Source: JAJPHY01 sp040754475
Lineage (GTDB): Bacteria > Actinomycetota > UBA4738 > HRBIN12
Direction: 5' to 3'
Length of the DNA: 64,000 bases
Assembly: GCA_040754475.1 (NCBI GenBank)
Contig: JBFMCN010000036.1
Span: forward strand, 36,792 to 100,791
Positions 8,110-17,516 of this stretch are shown here, in pieces (positions within the stretch are counted from its first letter, which is position 1; the number at the start of each line of letters is the position of its first letter). The notes beneath the pieces are model-generated. The model was not told where the DNA came from, ran no database searches, and saw only the letters and a program-made list of their open reading frames with translations. A program made the translations under genes and the position numbers.

Positions 8110-8447
8110 TGCTCCGGCAGGTCGTCGTACCCGTGCTCGCCGCATATCTGCTGTGTGTCGCGCTTGTCCTGTTCGGGGCGCGTCATCCGGTGAGGCGGCC
8201 GGGCTTCGGGGCGCCAGCCTTGACGCGGGACCGTCTGCCCGGCTTGCTTCGATACCTTGCGCGGCTCGAGATCGGAGGCTACGCGGTCCTCCTCCTCATC
8301 ATTGCCGTCTTCAGCGTGCTGATCGTCGGCGACCGGGAAGCCCTTTGGAGCGCGACGTGGAGCGGGGCCTTCCTGCTCCTCGTTGCGACGCCCGTGTTCG
8401 TCGCGCTCTCGGCGTTGGCGGGGCGGCAGAATCACCGTTCGATCTGA
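8109..8447 (+). CDS. conserved membrane protein of unknown function
   Basis: The 112-residue protein has three predicted membrane segments: VVPVLAAYLLCVALVLFG, YAVLLLIIAVFSVLIVG and AFLLLVATPVFVALSALAG. Its ATG (8109) shares bases with the TGA of the preceding small membrane gene, so the two are translationally coupled and likely form one unit ahead of glnE. I recognise no family and see no catalytic motif. Confidence 0.6.
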   Translation: MLRQVVVPVLAAYLLCVALVLFGARHPVRRPGFGAPALTRDRLPGLLRYLARLEIGGYAVLLLIIAVFSVLIVGDREALWSATWSGAFLLLVATPVFVALSALAGRQNHRSI

Positions 8448-8480
8448 CGGGGTTCGGGGTGAAGCGGGCATGATGGGTCC

Positions 8481-11129
8481 GTGATCATGTCGGAGACGCT
8501 CAGGCGAGCGCTGGCCGAGGCGCCCGATCCGGAACTTGCGAGCTTGGCGGTATCTCGAGTGGGTGAGGACCCACGTGCGTACGAGGTTCTCATGCGCGAG
8601 GGCGTGCTGCCGCTGGCCGTCCAACTGCTCGGGTTCTCGACCGCGGCTGCGGACTTCCTCGTAGCACACCCCGATGAAGCGGGGGCCCTCGTGGACGTGC
8701 GCCCGCGCCTGCTGCCACAGCTCGCCGCCGAGCTCCGTGGCGACGTGGATCGGCTGGGCTTCGTTGCCGGCCTCCGCCTGTTCCGTCGGCGGGCGATGCT
8801 TCGGGTCGCCGCGCGCGATCTCGCCGGGGCGCGTTTCGAGGAGATCGTCGAGGAGATCAGCGATGTCGCGGAGGTCTGCCTGGATGAAGCGTGCCGGAGC
8901 GTGGCGGCCCTTGGGCTTGCGGTGGTGGGGCTGGGGAAGCTGGGCGGTAGGGAGCTCAACTACGCATCGGACGTTGACGTCGTCTTCCTCCACGAGGGGA
9001 GTGGGGGCACGCGACAGGAGGAGGCTGGGCACGCGGTCGAGGAGATGATCAGGCTCCTGTCCGAGCCGACGTCCGAGGGCATCGCGCTCCGCGTCGATAC
9101 CGCCCTTCGGCCGGGTGGCTACGGGTCCCCGCTCGCTCGGTCGCTCGATGCGATGCGTGAGTACTACGCGAGCCAGGCCGCGACATGGGAGCGGCAGGCA
9201 CTCATCAAGGCGAGGCCAATCGCCGGCGACCGCTTCCTCGGCGAGGCGTTCGTCGAGATGGTCGCGCCGTTCGTCTACCCGGCGGAGCTCGCACCCGAGG
9301 CGATCAACGAAGTGCGCCGGGTGAAGGTAAGGCTGGAGGAGTACGTGCGCGCTCGCGGCAAAGCCGATATCGAGGTCAAACGCGGGTGGGGAGGGATCCG
9401 CGACGTCGAGTTCGCGGTGCAGCTCCTTCAGATCGTCCACGGCCGGCGAGACGAGCGCCTGCGTCAGCCGAACACTCTCCGCGCCCTCGCGACGCTTGCC
9501 GAGGAGGGGTATGTCGCCGAGTCCGATGCCGAGGCGCTGGCTGGTGCATATCGATTTCTGAGGACCCTCGAGCACCGGTTGCAGATGGTTCGGGACCTCC
9601 AGACCCATGAGCTACCTGCCGACAGCGCGTCTCGCCGCCGTCTCGCGCGCTCGCTGGGGCTGGAGGGGCCGGAGGCTCTGCAGGCCGAGTATGAGCGCAA
9701 GACGACTCTCGTTCGGGGGCTGCACGAACGCCTCTTCTATCGACCTCTCCTGGAGGCCTTCGCAGGTCCAAGGTTGCCGCGACCCGGCGTCGAGCGGGAG
9801 GCGACCGAGGAGCTGCTCGCGGGGCTCGGGTTTCGTCGGCCCTCGGCCGCCTACGAGGTCCTGGACAGGCTGGTCGACCCATCGACGCGCCTCGGGAAAG
9901 TGCTTGCCCACGTGTTCCCGGTTATGGCACCGGCGCTTGCCCTGGCGTCGAATCCCGATGCGGCGCTCGTACGGCTCGAGCGCGTTACGGAGGCGCTCGA
10001 GGACGGTCGAGACGTCGCAGATGCCCTCGCGACCGATCCGGGAGCGGCTCGGCGACTGGCCAACACCGTGTCGGCGAGCTCATTCGCCACCGATCTCCTC
10101 GTGTCGCGGCCGGCTCGAGTGCTCTCGCTGGAGGAGCGCGCCGAAGACGTGGACGCCGCAGGAGCGCTCGTGTCGGTCGTCGGCCGGTGGGCGGCCCGCG
10201 AGCTTGATCCGAGGGATAGCGGCCGGGCGCTCGCGGCCGTGGCCGATCGCGTCGTGCGCGAGGCAGTCGAGGCCGCCGAGGCCGATCTCTCGTTCGCGGT
10301 GATCGGCCTGGGCAAGCTCGGCGCGGAGGAGCTGAACTTCGCATCGGACCTCGACGTGGTGTTCGTCTACGAAGGTGAGGGACCCGACGATTTCCGACGG
10401 GCCGCCGACGTTGGCGAACGCGTGCTGGCCGGGATCCGCGACGCAGGGTGGGAGCCCGACGCTCGCCTACGCCCCGAGGGACGGGCGGGACCCCTCGCAC
10501 GCTCGTTCACGGCGTTCGTCGAATACTGGCAGCGGTACGCGCAGACCTGGGAGTTTCAGACGCTGCTCCGCGCGCGGTTCGTCGCGGGGGATGAGGCGCT
10601 CGGGCAACGCTTCTGCTCGTTCGCTGAGCGCTTCGCATACCCGGAGCGGCTGTCGATCGATCAGGTGGCGGAGATTCGCCGCATGCGCGAGCGTATCGAG
10701 CGCGAACGCGTCGGGCCGGTCGACGCCGGAACGTTCCACTTCAAGCTCGGATACGGTTCGCTTGCCGATGTGCAGTTCGCAGTGGAGCTATCACTGATGC
10801 GGCACGGTATCGAGTTCCCAGAGGTCCGAGCAAGGAGCACGCTGGACGCGGTCGAGAGGCTGGCCCGAACGCGGCTCATGGAGGACAGCGTGGCCATGGC
10901 ACTCGCCGAGGCGTTCGTGTTCCTCTCCGATGTCAAGAACGCGCTCGAAGTCGATCGGCGCGTGCACGCGGAGTCTGTTCCGCCCTCACCGGAGGAGCAG
11001 ACGGCGCTCGCGCGGAGGCTCGGCTACGAGGAGTACCCGCGGCAGAGCTTCCTCGAGGACTACCGGAGGATCGCGCGGCGCGCACGTCGCGCGATGGAGC
11101 GCGTCTTCGCCGAGATCGACGAGCCCTGA
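8481..11129 (+). CDS. glnE: bifunctional glutamine synthetase adenylyltransferase/adenylyl-removing enzyme
   Basis: GlnE adenylylates and deadenylylates GlnA1 in response to nitrogen status. The 882-residue protein contains both nucleotidyltransferase domains, with GLGKLGGRELNYASDVDVVF near residue 150 and GLGKLGAEELNFASDLDVVF near residue 610. Each has the G-K-L-G and D-x-D metal-binding residues. Each copy is followed by a helical GlnD-UR-uridylyltransferase-type segment. The length is a little below the usual 940-1000. The start is GTG 8481 or the ATG two codons later. It lies between glnA2 and glnA1/glnR, its substrate and regulator neighbours. Confidence 0.95.
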   Translation: MIMSETLRRALAEAPDPELASLAVSRVGEDPRAYEVLMREGVLPLAVQLLGFSTAAADFLVAHPDEAGALVDVRPRLLPQLAAELRGDVDRLGFVAGLRLFRRRAMLRVAARDLAGARFEEIVEEISDVAEVCLDEACRSVAALGLAVVGLGKLGGRELNYASDVDVVFLHEGSGGTRQEEAGHAVEEMIRLLSEPTSEGIALRVDTALRPGGYGSPLARSLDAMREYYASQAATWERQALIKARPIAGDRFLGEAFVEMVAPFVYPAELAPEAINEVRRVKVRLEEYVRARGKADIEVKRGWGGIRDVEFAVQLLQIVHGRRDERLRQPNTLRALATLAEEGYVAESDAEALAGAYRFLRTLEHRLQMVRDLQTHELPADSASRRRLARSLGLEGPEALQAEYERKTTLVRGLHERLFYRPLLEAFAGPRLPRPGVEREATEELLAGLGFRRPSAAYEVLDRLVDPSTRLGKVLAHVFPVMAPALALASNPDAALVRLERVTEALEDGRDVADALATDPGAARRLANTVSASSFATDLLVSRPARVLSLEERAEDVDAAGALVSVVGRWAARELDPRDSGRALAAVADRVVREAVEAAEADLSFAVIGLGKLGAEELNFASDLDVVFVYEGEGPDDFRRAADVGERVLAGIRDAGWEPDARLRPEGRAGPLARSFTAFVEYWQRYAQTWEFQTLLRARFVAGDEALGQRFCSFAERFAYPERLSIDQVAEIRRMRERIERERVGPVDAGTFHFKLGYGSLADVQFAVELSLMRHGIEFPEVRARSTLDAVERLARTRLMEDSVAMALAEAFVFLSDVKNALEVDRRVHAESVPPSPEEQTALARRLGYEEYPRQSFLEDYRRIARRARRAMERVFAEIDEP

Positions 11130-11135
11130 GACCGG

Positions 11136-12356
11136 TCAGGCCGGGCGGCCAGCCTCGTCGAGCACGCCGAGGACTCGCTCGAGCGCCCAGTCCAGGTCCT
11201 CCTCGCTGATCACGAGGGGTGGAGCCAGGCGGATCGTGGTCTCGTGCGTGTCCTTTGCCAGGACACCTCGCCCGAGCAAGGTCTCGCAGTGGGCGCGCGC
11301 CGGGACGGCTTCGGGCGCGATCTCGATCCCCGCCCACAGTCCGCGGCCCCGGACCTCGGTGACCGCCGCAAGCCCAGCCTCGCGGAGCGTCCTCAGCATG
11401 TGCTCGCCGAGCTTCTTCGATCGCTCCTGAAGCTCACCGGTCTTCACGATCTCCACCACTTCGCGCCCGATCGCGCAGGCGAAGGGGTTCCCACCGAAGG
11501 TGGACCCGTGGGTCCCCGGCGTGAGGACGCCGAGGACGTCCGAGTTCGCAACGACGGCCGAGAGCGGCACGATCCCGCCCCCGAGGGCCTTGCCGAGGAT
11601 GTACACGTCCGGCACGACGTCCTCGTGCTCACAGGCGAACGTCGAGCCTGTGCGACCGAGGGCGGTCTGGATCTCGTCGGCGATCATCAGAACGCCGTGC
11701 CGGGTGCATGCCTCACGGACCTCCCGTAGGTAGCCGTCGGGGGGGACGATGACGCCCGCCTCGCCCTGGATGGGCTCGACGAGGAAGGCGACGACGTCGT
11801 CGTCGATCACTGCTTCGAACGCTTGGGAATCCCCGTACGGGACCGTTACGAATCCGGGCATGAACGGGCCGAATCCCCGCTTGGCCAAGGGGTCGGTCGA
11901 GAAGCTGATGATCGTCGTCGTTCGGCCGTGGAAGTTCCGCTCGCAGGTGACGATCTTCGCCCGGCCGTCGGGGACGCCCTTCTTCTCGTGGCCCCACTTG
12001 CGCGCGGTCTTGATCGCGGTCTCGACGCCCTCGGCGCCGGAGTTCATGGGCAGGACCATCTCCTTCCCGCAGAGATCCGCGAGGTCGCGGATGAACGGTC
12101 CGATCTGGTCGTTGTGGAACGCGCGGCTCGTGAGCGTGAGCCGGTCCAACTGGGCCTTGGCTGCCTGGACGATGGCCGGGTGCCGGTGCCCGAGATTCAT
12201 AGCGGAGTAGGCGGACAGCATGTCGAGATAGCGTTTGCCCTCGACGTCGGTGACCCAGGCGCCCTCTCCGGTCGCGACCACCACGGGAAGCGGGTAGTAG
12301 TTGGGCGCCGAGTACCTCTCGACGAGCTCGATCTCCTGCCGCGCCAGATCCGCCAT
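11136..12356 (-). CDS. rocD: ornithine aminotransferase (PLP-dependent, class III)
   Basis: The 406-residue enzyme transfers the delta-amino group of ornithine to 2-oxoglutarate, giving glutamate semialdehyde/P5C. The N-terminus with SAPNYYPLPVVVATGEG and LDMLSAYSAMNLGHRHP is specific to ornithine aminotransferases. The PLP lysine is in YILGKALGGGIVPLSAV and the cofactor Asp is in LMIADEIQTALGRTG. Product P5C can enter the proline and P5C dehydrogenase genes at 26-30 kb. It is convergent with glnE with only 6 bp between the stops. Confidence 0.92.
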   Translation of the reverse strand: MADLARQEIELVERYSAPNYYPLPVVVATGEGAWVTDVEGKRYLDMLSAYSAMNLGHRHPAIVQAAKAQLDRLTLTSRAFHNDQIGPFIRDLADLCGKEMVLPMNSGAEGVETAIKTARKWGHEKKGVPDGRAKIVTCERNFHGRTTTIISFSTDPLAKRGFGPFMPGFVTVPYGDSQAFEAVIDDDVVAFLVEPIQGEAGVIVPPDGYLREVREACTRHGVLMIADEIQTALGRTGSTFACEHEDVVPDVYILGKALGGGIVPLSAVVANSDVLGVLTPGTHGSTFGGNPFACAIGREVVEIVKTGELQERSKKLGEHMLRTLREAGLAAVTEVRGRGLWAGIEIAPEAVPARAHCETLLGRGVLAKDTHETTIRLAPPLVISEEDLDWALERVLGVLDEAGRPA

Positions 12357-12418
12357 GGGAAGCCTCCTTGCTCGCTCTGCCAGCCATCATACGGGGGGCG
12401 GGCGGTGCCCTCTCCGGG

Positions 12419-13312
12419 TCAGATGCCGTCGATCGCGCGCGGCTCCAGGCGAGGCCCGAACGCCGGGGCCCGGGCCCCGCTGACGCGCAGGAGGCGCTGG
12501 ACACGACCGCGGTGCGGGCGGTACGGCTCGAGCAGCTCGAGCATCCGCGCGTCGGTGCCACGCGCCTCGCCGGCCAGGATCCAGCTGACGACGTGTGGCA
12601 GGTGGAAGTCGCCCACCGAAACGGCGTCTGCGTCGCCGAGCGCGACCCGCGACACCTCCGCGATCGTCCAGGATCCGATGCCCGGGAACGAGGCCAGACG
12701 GGCGCGGGCCTCCTCGAGCCGCAGCGCCCCATCGTCGAGCCAAGACGCTCTTGCACAGACCGCGCGAAGGGTCTCGGCGCGTCGGCGCTCGATCCCGAAC
12801 GGATGGAACGCGAAGTAGGGGAGCTCGGCAACCCGTGCCGGATCCGGCGGAAGGGAAAGCCCGGCGGGGCCCGGCGCCGGCTCGGCCAGGGTCCTCGCAA
12901 GGCGTCCGTAGGCGCGGTGGGCGTCGGAGGCTGTGACCTTCTGCTCAAGGATCACCGGTATCAGGGCCTCGGTCACGAGTCCCGTACGAGGGATCCGGAG
13001 GCCCGGATGCCGTCGCCGGAGGTCGCAGATCGGCCCCGGCGGCGGATCGAAGCCGGTGTCGTCGTCGAGCGCCCCACACCACGCCGGCGCGTGCTCCCAG
13101 AACCACTCCGCGCCCGGGCCCCACGTTTCGATCTCGACACCGCGGTCTGTTGCCGTCAGGTGTGCCGTGACCGGGCCGCACGGTGTCCTCGACGCGCGCC
13201 ACAGGTCGGTCGAGCCGAGAAGCGTCGCCGGATCGCCCTGGCCGTGCTTGAGGGGAGCGAGCGTTCTAGCGATATCGATCGGGGATGGGATCGGGATGAA
13301 CCGGGACACCAC
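12419..13312 (-). CDS. DNA-3-methyladenine glycosylase 2 family protein (AlkA-like HhH-GPD)
   Basis: The 297-residue protein has an N-terminal beta-rich domain and a C-terminal HhH-GPD domain. The helix-hairpin-helix is ARLASFPGIGSWTIAEVSRV (about residues 208-227) and the catalytic Asp lies in DAVSVGDFHLPHVV just after. Such enzymes excise alkylated purines in base-excision repair. It lies downstream of rocD on the opposite side of a 62-bp gap and is divergent from the ABC exporter. Substrate range cannot be read from the sequence. Confidence 0.85.
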   Translation of the reverse strand: MVSRFIPIPSPIDIARTLAPLKHGQGDPATLLGSTDLWRASRTPCGPVTAHLTATDRGVEIETWGPGAEWFWEHAPAWCGALDDDTGFDPPPGPICDLRRRHPGLRIPRTGLVTEALIPVILEQKVTASDAHRAYGRLARTLAEPAPGPAGLSLPPDPARVAELPYFAFHPFGIERRRAETLRAVCARASWLDDGALRLEEARARLASFPGIGSWTIAEVSRVALGDADAVSVGDFHLPHVVSWILAGEARGTDARMLELLEPYRPHRGRVQRLLRVSGARAPAFGPRLEPRAIDGI

Positions 13313-13383
13313 GAACTGAGGCTACCTCGCCGCGCGGACGGTCCTAAGGTAGCTTCGCAACTACTCGAACCGGGCGGAGGGAT

Positions 13384-14286
13384 ATGGCGACGGCCATCCG
13401 CGCCGAGGGTCTCTCAAAGACCTTCGGCAAGACCGAGGCGCTCGTGTCTTTGAACCTCGAGGTGCCCGAGGGAGAGGTGCTCGGGTACCTAGGCCCGAAC
13501 GGCGCCGGCAAGACCACGACGATCCGACTCTTCCTCGGCCTGATCCGGGCAACGGCCGGCCGGGCCGAGATCTTCGGTATCGACGCGCAGGCCGATCCAG
13601 TCGAGGCGCACAAGCGCGTGGCGTACGTTCCGGGCGAGGCAAGCCTGTGGCCTGCGCTCACGGGGACGGAGACCCTGCACCTGCTCGGGCGTGTACAGGG
13701 GCGCGTCGACACGGCCTACAGGGATCTTCTGATCGAGCGGTTCGAGTTCGATTCCTCCAAGAAGGTTCGTGCGCTCTCGAAGGGCAACCGGCAGAAGCTC
13801 ATTCTGATCGCCGGCCTCATGACCCGGGCGGACCTCCTGCTGCTCGACGAGCCGACGGCCGGGCTGGACCCCCTCATGGAGCGTGCCTTCCGGGAGTGCG
13901 TCGAGGAGGCGCGCGGGCGCGGGCAGACTGTCTTCCTCTCCTCGCACATCCTGGCGGAGGTCGAAGCGGTCTGCGACCGTATCGCGATCCTGCGCGAGGG
14001 CCACCTCGTGGAGGTGGGAACGCTTGCCGAGATGCGTCACCTCTCTGCGCTCTCGGTCGAGGCCGAGCTCCACGGCTCCGTACCCGACCTGTCGAGCGTC
14101 CCCGGCGTGGCGGCCGTCGAGGTCGACGGCAACCGGGTTCGCTGCCAGGTGACGGGTTCGGTCGAGCCGCTGCTCCGCGTCCTCACCCGGGCCGGGGTGC
14201 GCCACCTCGTGAGCAGGGAGCCGTCGCTCGAGGAGCTCTTCCTGGCTCACTACGGCGCGGGGGAGGGATCGCCCGATGCGAAGTAG
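13384..14286 (+). CDS. ABC transporter ATP-binding protein
   Basis: The 300-residue ATPase has Walker A GPNGAGKTTTI (residues 37-47), signature LSKGNRQKL (about 131-139), Walker B LLLLDEPTAGLDP and a switch His in LSSHILAEVE. It overlaps the permease gene by 11 bp, so the two form one exporter. The pattern is like drug or lipid exporters of the CcmA/DrrA class; the substrate is unknown. It is divergent from the AlkA-like gene. Confidence 0.9.
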   Translation: MATAIRAEGLSKTFGKTEALVSLNLEVPEGEVLGYLGPNGAGKTTTIRLFLGLIRATAGRAEIFGIDAQADPVEAHKRVAYVPGEASLWPALTGTETLHLLGRVQGRVDTAYRDLLIERFEFDSSKKVRALSKGNRQKLILIAGLMTRADLLLLDEPTAGLDPLMERAFRECVEEARGRGQTVFLSSHILAEVEAVCDRIAILREGHLVEVGTLAEMRHLSALSVEAELHGSVPDLSSVPGVAAVEVDGNRVRCQVTGSVEPLLRVLTRAGVRHLVSREPSLEELFLAHYGAGEGSPDAK

Positions 14287-15910
14287 GGGCGTGTATGGCG
14301 AGAGGCGCGCCCGCCGGGTCGTGGCGGCCGCGACCGCCCGGTGGGCAGGTCGGCAGGGGTTGCTGTGGGGCCTACTGTTCGGGGCGACGATCGCGGCGTC
14401 CGCGAGCACGTACTCCTCCAGCTACCCAACGGAGGCCGCGCGGGCGAAGATAGCGCTCGTCTTCGAGGGGAACACGGCGTGGGAGGCCCTGTTCGGCCCT
14501 ATCCGCCACCTCGACACCGTGGCCGGCTTCACCGCGTACAAGTCGGGCATGTTCACCGTCATCCTGGGAGGAATCTGGGGGCTGCTCGTCGCGACGCGCA
14601 TGCTCCGCGGGGAAGAGGAGACCGGCCGGTGGGAGCTGTACGTCGCCGGCCACACGACTCGCGCCCGGGCCGCGGCCCAGGCCGCGATCGGGCTGGGCGT
14701 GGGGGTCATCGCGCTCTGGGTTCCGACGGCGCTGCTCACCGCCGCCACCGGGGCGTCTGAGAACGTGGGGATCGGGCTCGGGGCGTCGCTGTTCTTCGCC
14801 ACGTCGGTGGTGGCCGCGGCCGCGATGTTCATGGCGATCGGGCTATTCGTCGGTCAACTCGCCGCCACCAGGCACGACGCCAACCTGATCGGTGCCGCGG
14901 TGCTGGCCGGCTCCTACCTGGTCAGGATGGCCGCGGACTCCGACGCAACCCTCGCCTGGCTGCGGTGGGCGAGCCCGCTCGGCTGGATCGAAGAGCTCCG
15001 GCCGCTCACCGGGTCAAGGCCGATCGCGCTCATCCCAATTGCCGTGCTCGTCCTCGGACTCTCGGTCGCCGCGGTGGCGGTGGCGAGCCGGCGGGACCTG
15101 GGCGCAAGCGCGCTCTCCAGTCGGGACGCGCCCAAGCCGCGAACGCTTCTGCTGGGCGGCCAGGCGGGCCTGACGATCCGACTCACGCGCTGGACGATCG
15201 TCGCCTGGGTGGCGGCTCTTACCGTGACCGGCCTCGTGCTGGGGCTTGTCGCCCAAGCGGCAGGGACGGCGCTGCGCGGAGCCCAGGGCCTGGAGGAGGC
15301 TATCCAGCGCCTGGGGGCGACCGGCGGTGGGGCGGCCGCGTACCTCGGTTTCGTATTCCTGCTGGCGGCTGGGCTGGTCGCGATCGCAGTCGCAGGCCAG
15401 GTCGCGGGGATCCGCAACGAGGAGGCTTCGGGGCACCTTGAGAACCTGCTGGTCCGCCCGGTCGCCCGCTGGCGGTGGCTGGGGGTGCGCCTCGGGGTCG
15501 GTCTGGGGCTCGTTGTTCTGACGAGCGCCTTCGCGGGCGTCGCCGCCTGGGTCGGCGCCCTGAGCCAGCACGCCGGTGTCTCGTTCAGCGAGCTCCTGAA
15601 GGCCGGACTGAACGTCGTCCCGCCGGCCGTCTTCATCCTCGGGGTGGGAGCTCTCGCCTACGGCCTCTGGCCTCGCGGCGCGATCGGCGTCGCCTACGGC
15701 CTGGTCGTCTGGTCGTTCTTCGTCGAGATCATCTCCGCGGTGTTCGATTCCAACCATTGGCTGCGCGACACGTCGCCTCTTCTGCACATGGCCCCCGTGC
15801 CGGCCGCCGATCCGAACGTGACCGCAGCGGTCTGGCTCTTGGTCCTCGGCCTGCTTGCCGCGGCCGTCGGGACCGCATCGTTCGGCAGGCGGGATCTGGT
15901 GGGCGCCTGA
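14276..15910 (+). CDS. ABC transporter permease, large ABC-2 (TnrB3-like) type
   Basis: The 544-residue protein has about 12 predicted membrane segments in two similar halves, for example GLLWGLLFGATIAASAS near the start and VTAAVWLLVLGLLAAAVG at the end. Each half contains a conserved arm, MLRGEEETGRWELYVAG and GIRNEEASGHLENLLV, typical of large ABC-2 permeases proposed to export antibiotics such as tetronasin. It begins 11 bp inside the ATPase gene. It is convergent with glnA1. The substrate is unknown. Confidence 0.85.
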   Translation: MRSRGVYGERRARRVVAAATARWAGRQGLLWGLLFGATIAASASTYSSSYPTEAARAKIALVFEGNTAWEALFGPIRHLDTVAGFTAYKSGMFTVILGGIWGLLVATRMLRGEEETGRWELYVAGHTTRARAAAQAAIGLGVGVIALWVPTALLTAATGASENVGIGLGASLFFATSVVAAAAMFMAIGLFVGQLAATRHDANLIGAAVLAGSYLVRMAADSDATLAWLRWASPLGWIEELRPLTGSRPIALIPIAVLVLGLSVAAVAVASRRDLGASALSSRDAPKPRTLLLGGQAGLTIRLTRWTIVAWVAALTVTGLVLGLVAQAAGTALRGAQGLEEAIQRLGATGGGAAAYLGFVFLLAAGLVAIAVAGQVAGIRNEEASGHLENLLVRPVARWRWLGVRLGVGLGLVVLTSAFAGVAAWVGALSQHAGVSFSELLKAGLNVVPPAVFILGVGALAYGLWPRGAIGVAYGLVVWSFFVEIISAVFDSNHWLRDTSPLLHMAPVPAADPNVTAAVWLLVLGLLAAAVGTASFGRRDLVGA

Positions 15911-15927
15911 CCTCAGCCGTTCCCGGA

Positions 15928-17358
15928 TCAGATGTCGTAGTACAGCGCGAACTCGTGGGGGTGCGGGCGCAGCCGCACCTGGTCGAGCTCGTGCAAGCGC
16001 TTGTACTCGATCCAGGTGTCGATCACGTCCTGCGTGAACACACCGCCCTCCAGCAGCCACTGGTGATCCGCCTCGAGCGCGTTGAGCACCTCCTCGAGCG
16101 AGCCCGGGACCTGCTTCACCAACGCCTTCTCCTCGGGCGGCAGGTCGTAGAGGTCCTTGTCCATCGGCTCGGGCGGCTCGATCTTGTTCTTGATGCCGTC
16201 GAGCCCGGCCTGAAGCATCGCGGCAAAGGCAAGGTACGGGTTGCAGGAGGGGTCAGGCGACCGGAACTCGAGGCGCTTCGCCGCCGGAGTCTTGTGGTAC
16301 AGAGGTATGCGAACGCACGCGCTCCGATTGCGCTGCGAGTACACGAGGTTGATGGGCGCCTCGTAGCCCGGCACGAGGCGGCGGTAGGAGTTCGTCGTCG
16401 GAGCGCTGAAGGCGAGCAGCGAGGGCGCGTGCTCCAGCAGTCCGCCGATGTACCAACGCGCCGAGTCGCTGAGGCCCGCATACCCGACCTCGTCCCAGAA
16501 CAGGTTCTCGTCGTCCCGCCACAGACTCTGGTGGGTGTGCATGCCGGAGCCGTTGTCCATGAATATGGGCTTCGGCATGAACGTCACGGTCTTGCCGCGG
16601 CGCCGGGCGGTGTTCTTGACGATGTACTTGTACTTCATGACGTTGTCGGCGGCGCGCAGCAGGGTGGCGTAGCGCATGTCGATCTCTGCCTGACCCGCCG
16701 TGCCGACCTCGTGGTGGTGAACTTCGATCTGGATGCCGACCTTCTCCAGGTTGAGCACCATCTCCGTGCGCAGGTCCTGGAAGTGGTCCATGGGGGGAAG
16801 CGGGAAGTAGCCCTCCTTGTACCGGGGCTTGTAGCCGCGGTTCGGCTCGCCGTCCAGCTCGCGCTCGCGGCCCGAATTCCACACTCCCTCGACGGCGTCG
16901 ATGTGGTAGTAGCCCTCGTGCTGGTTCTGGTCGAAGCGGACCGAGTCGAAGATGTAGAACTCGCACTCCGGTCCCCAGTAGGAGATGTCGGCGATACCGG
17001 TCTGCTTGAGGTACAGCTCGGCCTTGCGCGCTATGGACCTCGGGTCGCGGCTGTACATCTCACCGGTCACGGGATCCTTCACGAAGCAGTGCAGGGCGAG
17101 CGTGGGGTGCTCGGTGAAGGGATCGATGAACGCCGTGTCCGGGTCCGGGACCAGGAGCATGTCGGACTCCTGGATCTCCTGAAACCCCCGGATCGACGAG
17201 CCGTCGAAGCCGTATCCGTCGTCGAAGCCCGCCTCGCTCAGCTCGGCGATCGGGACGGAGAAGTGTTGCATGAGCCCGGGCAGGTCGCAGAATCGGAAAT
17301 CGGCGATCTCGGCTCCCACGTCCTTGGCCAGGGCGAGGACGTCCTTCGGCGTTGCCAC
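15928..17358 (-). CDS. glnA: type I glutamine synthetase, adenylylatable (GlnA1, GSI-beta)
   Basis: The 476-residue main glutamine synthetase has GFDGSSIRGFQEIQESD, NGSGMHTHQSLW and NRSACVRIPLY. Unlike GlnA2 it has the adenylylation site KDLYDLPPEE with Tyr404, close to the Tyr406 of mycobacterial GlnA1, so it is the expected GlnE target. I chose GTG 17358 because AAGGAAGGGGG lies 6 nt upstream; an ATG 11 codons upstream would place that ribosome site inside the gene. glnR follows upstream on the same strand, 158 bp away. Confidence 0.95.
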   Translation of the reverse strand: MATPKDVLALAKDVGAEIADFRFCDLPGLMQHFSVPIAELSEAGFDDGYGFDGSSIRGFQEIQESDMLLVPDPDTAFIDPFTEHPTLALHCFVKDPVTGEMYSRDPRSIARKAELYLKQTGIADISYWGPECEFYIFDSVRFDQNQHEGYYHIDAVEGVWNSGRERELDGEPNRGYKPRYKEGYFPLPPMDHFQDLRTEMVLNLEKVGIQIEVHHHEVGTAGQAEIDMRYATLLRAADNVMKYKYIVKNTARRRGKTVTFMPKPIFMDNGSGMHTHQSLWRDDENLFWDEVGYAGLSDSARWYIGGLLEHAPSLLAFSAPTTNSYRRLVPGYEAPINLVYSQRNRSACVRIPLYHKTPAAKRLEFRSPDPSCNPYLAFAAMLQAGLDGIKNKIEPPEPMDKDLYDLPPEEKALVKQVPGSLEEVLNALEADHQWLLEGGVFTQDVIDTWIEYKRLHELDQVRLRPHPHEFALYYDI

Positions 17359-17395
17359 CGCGTTCCCCCTTCCTTGAGACCGACGACCCACCCAA

Positions 17396-17456
17396 AGGGT
17401 AAGGGCGGGCCGGGGGTGCGAGGTTTCCTGAGGGTTAATTGTGACGGGAACAGTCC
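17396..17456 (-). promoter_or_regulatory. putative glnA promoter with GlnR-like half-sites
   Basis: On the minus strand TACCCT (17396-17401) is a plausible -10 for glnA. Upstream lie GAAAC (17423-17427) and GTCAC (17441-17445), the two half-site words of GlnR boxes, and a small palindrome GGGACTGTTCCC. The half-site spacing (13 bp) is not the usual 6 bp, so GlnR binding here is only a suggestion. Confidence 0.3.
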
Positions 17457-17516
17457 CTGCGCGCCCGACTTAGTGGATCGAGATTCGGCCCCGGCATGCG
17501 AGACGCGAGCCGTCGC

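Noticed and set aside
17359..17391. Eleven extra N-terminal codons for glnA
   Set aside because: They cover the AAGGAAGGGGG ribosome site of the GTG 17358 start and are not part of the family N-terminus.
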